Below, piece after piece: positions 6,549-10,703 of a stretch of 10,703 nt of DNA (positions within the stretch are counted from its first letter, which is position 1; each line of letters starts with the position of its first letter). Source of the DNA: Candidatus Woesearchaeota archaeon (GTDB taxonomy: Archaea > Nanobdellota > Nanobdellia > Woesearchaeales > UBA10200); contig JACPBN010000070.1 of NCBI GenBank assembly GCA_016180275.1, positions 1-10,703 of the forward strand. The letters are read 5' to 3'. The position numbers were made by a program, and so were the translations under genes. The notes below the pieces were generated by a model, which was not told the origin of the DNA, did not search any database, and saw only the letters and a list, made by a program, of their open reading frames with translations.

Positions 6549-6581
6549 GAATGAGGTAGATATTCTGCATGCTACCTAATT
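6549..6581 (+). repeat. 33-bp direct repeat, copy 2
   Basis: Second copy of the repeat at 6421-6453. It differs at two positions (T to G before CTACCT and T to A after it). The inverted repeat AGGTAG (6554-6559) with CTACCT (6572-6577) is kept. The two copies bracket the compound hairpin. Confidence 0.85.
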
Positions 6582-6642
6582 AATCAATAGGAAATAAATA
6601 GATAAAAAACAAACGGAGGATTCGTAAAGTAATTATCAACGT

Positions 6643-6675
6643 GTTGTAATATCGAGCGAAGCGAGATGTTACGAT
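6643..6675 (+). repeat. Hairpin with tandem G.A pairs and GCGAAGC cap
   Basis: GTAATATC (6646-6653) pairs with GATGTTAC (6665-6672) with one U.G pair. A tandem G.A/A.G step (6654-6655 with 6663-6664) and GC-GAA-GC (6656-6662) follow. Three more weak pairs extend it to 6643-6675. The cap GAGCGAAGCGA is identical to that of the 6483-6528 element. Confidence 0.6.
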
Positions 6676-6687
6676 GGTTTGGTTAAG

Positions 6688-6704
6688 CTTTTGCGAAGCA
6701 AAAG
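6688..6704 (+). repeat. GCGAAGC hairpin abutting the L7Ae start codon
   Basis: CTTTTGC (6688-6694) pairs with GCAAAAG (6698-6704) around GAA. Only GTT separates it from the ATG at 6708, so its 3' arm occupies the place where a Shine-Dalgarno would lie. Confidence 0.6.
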
Positions 6705-6707
6705 GTT

Positions 6708-7055
6708 ATGGCACTAAAACAATTGTCAAAAGAAGATGCTGAACGCGTTTTTGAAGCATTAGGTGTAGTTAAAGCTACAGGCAAACTTAGAAAAGGCACA
6801 AACGAAGTTACAAAAGCAGTTGAGCGTGGAGAAGCAAAACTGGTAGTAGTAGCTAAGGATGTAAATCCAAAGGAGATAGTCATGCACTTGCCATTGCTAT
6901 GTGAAGAGAAAAATATTTTAGTGGTAGAAGTTCCAACCAGGGAAGAGTTAGGCTCAGCTTCTGGCTTGAATGTTCCAACTGTAGCAGTAGCAATTGTTCA
7001 GGAAGGAGATGCAAAGAAATCACTTAAGGAATTAAATGATGACTTAAGGAGATAA
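6708..7055 (+). CDS. rpl7ae: Ribosomal protein L7Ae (eL8)
   Basis: An RNA-binding protein of the large subunit. In archaea it is also the shared core protein of box C/D and H/ACA guide RNPs and of RNase P, where it recognises kink-turns. The 115-residue product has the family signature LRKGTNEVTKAVERGEAKLVVVAKDV (27-52, with the RNA-contacting GTNE at 30-33), LPLLCEEKNI (61-70) and the C-terminal LNVPTVAVAIV. An in-frame stop at 6684-6686 and no other start codon between fix the ATG at 6708. No usable ribosome binding site precedes it; a hairpin ends three bases upstream. It heads the archaeal order L7Ae-S28e-L24e-Ndk. In other archaea L7Ae can repress its own mRNA by binding a 5' kink-turn, which makes the long leader here worth attention. 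Confidence 0.98.
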   Translation: MALKQLSKEDAERVFEALGVVKATGKLRKGTNEVTKAVERGEAKLVVVAKDVNPKEIVMHLPLLCEEKNILVVEVPTREELGSASGLNVPTVAVAIVQEGDAKKSLKELNDDLRR

Positions 7056-7165
7056 ATGAATATAACTTTGCAGCAGACAAAGATAAAAAATAATCGATTA
7101 AAAACAATAGATTAAATAATCAAACAACAACTTGAGATTAAACAAATAATATGATGTGATCAAAA

Positions 7166-7549
7166 ATGGCAGCAATCAAAAAAATGGTAAAAAAGGAAAA
7201 TGCAGATCCTACAGCAGGGATAACCTCTGCAGCGCCTGCCCCTCAAGGCCAACATGGTCAGCAAGGCCAACATCGTGGAAGGCCTCAGCAGGGAGAAGAT
7301 ACAAAAAAATCTTCTGCTGGAGTTAGCTTTACAAGAGCATTTCCTGCAAGCGTTGAGGAAGTCATTGGCAGAACAGGCACAAGAGGAGAAGCTATCCAGG
7401 TACGTGTCAAGATACTTGCTGGAAGGGATCAGACTAAAATCCTAAGAAGAAATGTCAAAGGCCCTGTAAGAGTTGACGACATATTGATGTTAAGAGAAAC
7501 AGAAATGGAAGCTCGCCCATTAAACAGGAAAAGCAGAGGAGAAAATTAA
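7166..7549 (+). CDS. rps28e: Ribosomal protein S28e with N-terminal extension
   Basis: A small-subunit protein near the mRNA exit channel. The S28e core occupies about residues 54-117: FTRAFPASVEEVIGRTGTRG, VRVKILAGRDQTKILRRNVKGPV and the diagnostic DILMLRETEMEAR near the end. Typical S28e is about 70 residues; here 127 are encoded because about 50 precede the core. That extension is low-complexity and rich in A, G, Q and H (GITSAAPAPQGQHGQQGQHR), built partly on an 18-base tandem repeat (CAAGGCCAACAT at 7244-7255 and 7262-7273). The ATG at 7166 has a GTGATC ribosome binding site (7156-7161) at 4-base spacing. No in-frame ATG lies between M7 and the core, so the extension is probably translated. 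The gene begins 110 bases after L7Ae. Confidence 0.95.
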   Translation: MAAIKKMVKKENADPTAGITSAAPAPQGQHGQQGQHRGRPQQGEDTKKSSAGVSFTRAFPASVEEVIGRTGTRGEAIQVRVKILAGRDQTKILRRNVKGPVRVDDILMLRETEMEARPLNRKSRGEN

Positions 7550-7570
7550 GAAATGGTAAGATTGCACAAC

Positions 7571-7578
7571 TATAAATT
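7571..7578 (+). promoter_or_regulatory. Possible internal promoter for L24e
   Basis: TATAAATT in the gap after S28e. A start site 25-30 bases downstream would fall near 7600, just before the first arm (7606) of the structured element in the L24e leader. This spacing makes a separate L24e transcript with a structured leader plausible. Confidence 0.4.
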
Positions 7579-7605
7579 TAATTATTATTTATTGATATAA
7601 AATTA

Positions 7606-7664
7606 GGAAGTTTAAACTAGGGCGGTTGAGCAAAGTGAAACCGACCAATTTTGATTAAACTTTT
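7606..7664 (+). ncRNA. Compound hairpin element B (L24e leader)
   Basis: GGAAGTTTAA (7606-7615) pairs with TTAAACTTTT (7655-7664), ten pairs with two G.U. Inside, GG (7620-7621) pairs with CC (7645-7646) and G7622 faces A7644. CGGTT (7623-7627) pairs with AACCG (7639-7643), then a tandem G.A/A.G step (7628-7629 with 7637-7638) and GC-AAA-GT (7630-7636) follow. CTAGGGC, GAGC, the tandem G.A and GACC recur in the 6483-6528 element, while the stem bases between differ but still pair. Confidence 0.6.
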
Positions 7665-7675
7665 CTAAAAAGTTT
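7657..7675 (+). promoter_or_regulatory. Alternative hairpin next to the L24e ribosome binding site
   Basis: AAACTTTT (7657-7664) pairs with AAAAGTTT (7668-7675) around CTA, eight perfect pairs. The 5' arm is the same strand that closes the preceding compound hairpin, so the two folds exclude each other. The hairpin ends at the base before the AGGTGA ribosome binding site (7676-7681). Confidence 0.5.
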
Positions 7676-7686
7676 AGGTGACAACA

Positions 7687-7878
7687 ATGGTTAAATGCAC
7701 ATTTTGCGGATTTGAACTAAGGCCAGGCACAGGGAAAATGTTTGTTCATGTAGATGGCAAGGTAGCTTACTTTTGTTCTTCCAAATGCGAGAAGAATCAG
7801 AACAAGCTTGGAAGAAAAGCAATCGCAACAAAGTGGACAAAAAGATACATGAAAGATAGGAAAGTCAAGGAAGTGTAA
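7687..7878 (+). CDS. rpl24e: Ribosomal protein L24e
   Basis: A small zinc-ribbon protein of the large subunit. The 63-residue product has the treble-clef pattern C4-x2-C7 (VKCTFCGFELRPGTGKMFV) and C30-x3-C34 (YFCSSKCEKNQ), then the basic helix LGRKAIATKWTKRY that contacts rRNA. This is the normal archaeal length. A GTG at 7678 is also in frame, but it lies inside the AGGTGA ribosome binding site (7676-7681), which is correctly spaced for the ATG at 7687, so the ATG is preferred. It lies between S28e and Ndk as in many archaea. Its leader carries a two-state hairpin arrangement. Confidence 0.97.
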   Translation: MVKCTFCGFELRPGTGKMFVHVDGKVAYFCSSKCEKNQNKLGRKAIATKWTKRYMKDRKVKEV

Positions 7879-7941
7879 ATTTATTTTTTATATCTTATGA
7901 GTTAAAACCATAACTTAAATGAAATATTGGTTAGCATTAAA
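7879..7941 (+). promoter_or_regulatory. T-rich terminator-like tract and ndk upstream region
   Basis: TTTATTTTTTATAT begins two bases after the L24e stop (about 7880-7893). It could end part of the upstream transcripts. Its end, TTTTATAT, could also act as a TATA box for ndk, with a start near 7915-7920. Only a weak GGTTAG (7929-7934) precedes the ndk ATG. Confidence 0.35.
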
Positions 7942-8448
7942 ATGACCTCAAAAACTTCAAAGGATCCATTGATCGAGAGAACTCTTGTATTAGTGAAGCC
8001 AGATGGAGTAGAAAGGCAGATTGCTGGCGAAATAATAACAAGAATTGAACGTGCAGGATTAAAGATTATCGGGTTAAAGATGGTCTGGATGACAAAGGAT
8101 TTTGCGAAAAAGCATTACAAAGCCCATATAACAAAAGCATTTTACAAAAGTTTGGAAGATTTTACGACATCTGGCCCGGTATTTGCAATGTGTGTTGAAG
8201 GAATTTCAGCAATTGAGTTAATAAGAAAATTAGTTGGCGCAACAGAGCCAAAATCAGCAGCAGCCGGAACAATACGAGGAGATTACTCTCATCACAGTTA
8301 TGCATATAGTGATAAAAAAGGAATAGCAATCAAAAATTTAGTTCATGCATCCGGTGATAAGAACGATGCAGATTATGAAGTTCCATTATGGTTCAACGAT
8401 AGTGAACTGTTTGATTACAAATCAGTGCATGAGAAGCATACATTATAA
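7942..8448 (+). CDS. ndk: Nucleoside diphosphate kinase
   Basis: Transfers the gamma phosphate of ATP to NDPs through a phosphohistidine. Numbered from the ATG at 7942 (168 aa): TLVLVKPDGVER around K19-P20-D21-G22, KMVWMTKDFAKKHY for the KMxxxxxxxAxxHY region, GPVFAMCVEG, VGATEPKSAAAGTIRGDYS, and the active-site histidine H135 in NLVHASGD. The segment between GDYS and NLVHAS (about 116-131) is longer than in bacterial Ndk, and the C-terminus is slightly extended after PLWF. A similar insert occurs in some archaeal Ndk proteins. The frame also allows a TTG at 7927, but the ATG is closer to the conserved start of the fold. The order L24e-ndk is a common archaeal arrangement. Confidence 0.97.
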   Translation: MTSKTSKDPLIERTLVLVKPDGVERQIAGEIITRIERAGLKIIGLKMVWMTKDFAKKHYKAHITKAFYKSLEDFTTSGPVFAMCVEGISAIELIRKLVGATEPKSAAAGTIRGDYSHHSYAYSDKKGIAIKNLVHASGDKNDADYEVPLWFNDSELFDYKSVHEKHTL

Positions 8449-8454
8449 GCAGAC

Positions 8455-8491
8455 CTAGACGGAATAACTAACACTAGACGGAATAACTAAC
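8455..8491 (+). repeat. 18-bp tandem repeat between ndk and EF-2
   Basis: CTAGACGGAATAACTAAC occurs at 8455-8472 and again, identical, at 8474-8491, one base apart. It begins six bases after the ndk stop and lies about 70 bases upstream of the EF-2 ATG. It could be a regulator site or a recent slippage duplication. Confidence 0.85.
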
Positions 8492-8559
8492 TGTATTATT
8501 AAACTAATGATAACAAATATACATAATTAACTGAAGAAACACAACTAAGGTGATTAACT

Positions 8560-10638
8560 ATGTCTGAAAAGATGGTTGATAAGGTGCAGCGCCTCATGCG
8601 CAGTCAGGAGCATATTAGAAATATTTGTACTTCTGCGCATATTGACCATGGCAAAACAACTTTTTCAGACAATCTTTTATTCGGCGCAGGCATGATGTCA
8701 GAAGATCTTGCAGGAAAAGCTTGTGTCCTAGATTTTCACGAAGATGAGATGCAAAGAGGAATCACAATAGATGCAGCAAACGTTTCAATGGTGCATGAAT
8801 GTGAGGGTAAAGAATTTCTTATTAATTTGATTGATACTCCTGGGCATGTAGATTTTGGAGGAGACGTTACCCGTGCAATGAGAGCAATAGACGGAACAAT
8901 TGTCTTATGCTGCGCATCAGAAGGTATAATGCCGCAGACAGAAACAGTGTTGCGCCAGGCACTTAGGGAGAGGGTTAAGCCGCTTCTTTTTATTAACAAA
9001 GTTGATAGATTGATTAAAGAGCTTCAGCTTACACCTGCGGCAATGCAGGAAAGATTTGTCGGCATAATTACTCATGTTAACAAGCTTATCAGTCATATTG
9101 CTGAAAAAGAATTTGGAGACAAATGGCAGGTCAATGTTGCAGAAGGAAGTGTGGCATTTGGAAGCGCATTTCATAAATGGGCGCTTACTGTACCTTATAT
9201 GAAAAAGACAGGACTTACATTTAAAGATGTTATTGATGCATATACTTCAGGTGATCCAGAGAAAGTCAAGGAATTATCACATAAAGCTCCTTTGCACAAA
9301 GTTGTTTTGGATATGAGCATTAAACATCATCCTAATCCTGTTCAAGCACAGGCTTATAGAATTTCAAAAATCTGGAAAGGAGATCTTGAAACAGAAGAAG
9401 GCAGATCTTTGTTGAAATGCGATCCTAATGGCCCATTGTTCTTTGTCATTACAAAAATAGTTATCGATCCGCAGGCAGGAGAAATTTCTGCAGGAAGACT
9501 ATTTTCTGGCACTATAAAAAAAGGCACTGAAGTTTATTTGAACAGGGCAAAACAAACCTCTAAGATTCAGCAGGTATTTGTTTACAATGGCGCAAAACGA
9601 GAGATTATTCCAGAAGCATCTGCTGGAAATATTATTGGTATTGCAGGAGTTAAATCGAGAGCAGGAGAGACAATTACATTTGCTCCAACAGAGCCATTTG
9701 AGGAAATTACCCATATATTTGAGCCTGTTATTACCAAAGCTATAGAAGCAATTAAACCAGCAGATTTGCCTAAATTAATTGAAGTTCTAAAAATGGTTGG
9801 AAAAGAAGACCCTAATATTAAAATAGAGATTAATGAAGAGACTGGAGAGCATTTGATGCATGGCATGGGTGAGCTGCATTTAGAAATTATTGAAAACAGA
9901 ATTAAAACTGAGAAAGGCGTTGATTTAAGGACATCTCCTCCTATTGTTGTTTTCAGAGAAGCAATTACAAAAGTAAGCCAAATGTCTGAAGGCAAATCTC
10001 CAAATAAGCACAACAAGTTCTATTTTGTAGTTGAGCCTTTGGAAGAGCCAATACGGGAAGCAATCAAGTCTGGCAAAATCCCAGAAACAAGGATAAAGAA
10101 GCTTGATATAAATATCAGAGATGCATTTACAGAATGCGGTATGGACAGCAAAATCTCCCCTAAAGTCAAGGAAATATTCAAAAGCAATATATTTATTGAT
10201 GAAACACGCGGACAAGTTCATGCTCAGGAAGTCATGGAAATGATTCTTGACATGTATGAAGATGTCATGGGTGCGGGGCCATTGGCAAGAGAGCCATGTG
10301 TTAATGTTAAAGTCAGGCTGATTGATATGAAACTGCATGAAGATGCTATCCACAGGGGTCCAGCTCAAGTTTACCCTGCAATTAGAGAAGGTATAAGAGA
10401 TGCCATCAGGACAGCAGGCCCAATGCTTTATGAGCCATTGCAGATACAAATGTTAGAAGCACCAATGGAATATATGGGAGAGCTTTCTAAATTAATCGGT
10501 AACAAGCGTGGTCAATTGTTAGAAATGAACCAGCAAGGTTATCTTGTAGTTGTAAAAGCTAAGCTGCCTGTTGCTGAAATGTTTGGGTGGAGCACAGAGC
10601 TCAGAAGCGCAACTGAAGGCAGAGGAGTAAGCTTCTAA
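8560..10638 (+). CDS. fusA: Translation elongation factor EF-2
   Basis: The GTPase that drives ribosomal translocation; this is the archaeal/eukaryotic type. Nucleotide motifs are G1 AHIDHGKTT (26-34), G2 RGITI (66-70), G3 DTPGH (92-96) and G4 NKVD (146-149). Domain II starts near residue 275 (GPLFFVITKIVID), domain III has GMGELHLEI, and domain IV holds the diphthamide site in LHEDAIHRGPAQ with the modifiable histidine at H598. The C-terminal domain V ends with the typical GWSTELRSATEGRG. At 692 aa it is a little shorter than many archaeal EF-2 proteins but no motif is lost. The start is firm: AGGTGATT (8548-8555) precedes the ATG. Retention of H598 suggests the organism can make diphthamide. 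Confidence 0.98.
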   Translation: MSEKMVDKVQRLMRSQEHIRNICTSAHIDHGKTTFSDNLLFGAGMMSEDLAGKACVLDFHEDEMQRGITIDAANVSMVHECEGKEFLINLIDTPGHVDFGGDVTRAMRAIDGTIVLCCASEGIMPQTETVLRQALRERVKPLLFINKVDRLIKELQLTPAAMQERFVGIITHVNKLISHIAEKEFGDKWQVNVAEGSVAFGSAFHKWALTVPYMKKTGLTFKDVIDAYTSGDPEKVKELSHKAPLHKVVLDMSIKHHPNPVQAQAYRISKIWKGDLETEEGRSLLKCDPNGPLFFVITKIVIDPQAGEISAGRLFSGTIKKGTEVYLNRAKQTSKIQQVFVYNGAKREIIPEASAGNIIGIAGVKSRAGETITFAPTEPFEEITHIFEPVITKAIEAIKPADLPKLIEVLKMVGKEDPNIKIEINEETGEHLMHGMGELHLEIIENRIKTEKGVDLRTSPPIVVFREAITKVSQMSEGKSPNKHNKFYFVVEPLEEPIREAIKSGKIPETRIKKLDINIRDAFTECGMDSKISPKVKEIFKSNIFIDETRGQVHAQEVMEMILDMYEDVMGAGPLAREPCVNVKVRLIDMKLHEDAIHRGPAQVYPAIREGIRDAIRTAGPMLYEPLQIQMLEAPMEYMGELSKLIGNKRGQLLEMNQQGYLVVVKAKLPVAEMFGWSTELRSATEGRGVSF

Positions 10639-10647
10639 ATAGACCAA

Positions 10648-10703
10648 ATGTTTGAGAAGATGCCATTCGAAAAAAAAAAAAAATCTATTAAGAATATCAG
10701 GAC
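10648..10703 (+). CDS. Possible start of a downstream gene (partial)
   Basis: From ATG 10648 the frame reads MFEKMPFEKKKKSIKNIR and stays open to the window edge. A second ATG at 10660 is in frame. No strong ribosome binding site is seen. The frame crosses a run of 14 A (10670-10683), so any sequencing or replication slippage would shift it. Too short for a family call. Confidence 0.3.
   Translation, partial: MFEKMPFEKKKKSIKNIR

Larger units (their letters stand above)
6316..6707 (+). promoter_or_regulatory. Long structured non-coding region before L7Ae
   Basis: There are 392 bases without a credible ORF. In order they hold: the TATA box (6327-6336); an 8-bp hairpin GCTGTTGA/TCGACGGC (6391-6398 with 6405-6412, loop 6399-6404); a 33-bp direct repeat copy (6421-6453); a long compound hairpin (6483-6528); a 19-base ATAAGGGC-GTA-GCCCTTAT hairpin (6526-6544); the second direct repeat copy (6549-6581); an isolated Shine-Dalgarno-like CGGAGGA (6614-6620); a hairpin with tandem G.A pairs (6643-6675); and a hairpin (6688-6704) that ends three bases before the start codon. 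It may be a cis-regulatory leader, a separate small RNA, or both. Confidence 0.6.

Noticed and set aside
6421..6581. CRISPR array
   Set aside because: Only two imperfect repeats, a 95-base gap between them that holds an elaborate hairpin instead of a spacer, and no cas genes.
6483..6675. Classical kink-turn for L7Ae
   Set aside because: The tandem G.A pairs are there, but both hairpins lack the three-base bulge on the 5' side of the G.A step that defines a kink-turn. L7Ae binding is therefore not claimed, only suggested for testing.
6316..6707. tRNA or other standard RNA gene
   Set aside because: No T-loop GTTCRA with matching arms, and no RNase P or SRP signature was found on either strand.
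9582..10449. Antisense ORFs of 144 and 174 codons inside EF-2
   Set aside because: Both lie opposite fully conserved EF-2 sequence and have the cysteine-, serine- and isoleucine-heavy look of antisense shadows.

Overview
The window comes from an AT-rich archaeal genome. The evidence is archaeal-type r-protein genes (L7Ae, S28e, L24e), an archaeal EF-2 with an intact diphthamide-site histidine, an archaeal prepilin (A24) peptidase, TATA boxes upstream of genes, and GGTGA-type ribosome binding sites. A bacterial-type zinc-LID adenylate kinase, an endonuclease-type MutL and a short-gene layout fit a DPANN lineage of the Woesearchaeota/Pacearchaeota kind. That placement is an inference and no marker here settles it.

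Layout. Bases 1-219 are the 3' end of an unrecognised gene. Bases 360-2204 encode MutL. Bases 2298-2942 are a VapB/VapC toxin-antitoxin pair with a TATA box and a tandem 9-bp operator-like repeat. A small 73-codon ORF (3017-3238) follows two GAA-triloop hairpins. On the minus strand, 5415 to 3249, lie a prepilin peptidase, a helical protein of unknown function and adenylate kinase. Facing away from these on the plus strand (5551-6315) is a cis-prenyltransferase homologue that has lost its metal-binding and substrate-binding residues. Bases 6316-6707 are non-coding but strongly structured. The rest is a translation cluster: L7Ae, S28e with a long N-terminal extension, L24e, nucleoside diphosphate kinase, then EF-2. 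A possible gene start runs off the right edge.

The most unusual content is in two places. First, the cis-prenyltransferase homologue has histidines where both Mg2+ ligands of the family should be (D26 and E213 in E. coli UppS numbering), which suggests a non-catalytic partner subunit or a changed function. Second, the leaders of the L7Ae and L24e genes carry a shared RNA-like hairpin. It has an outer stem of about 10 bp, a CTAGGGC/GACC box, a variable stem, tandem G.A pairs and a GC-(G/A)AA-G(C/T) cap. In the L24e leader the 3' arm of this element can pair instead with a second copy of AAGTTTA next to the Shine-Dalgarno, an arrangement typical of a switch. Related GCGAAGC-type mini-hairpins recur through the L7Ae leader, and a weaker version precedes the 73-codon ORF.
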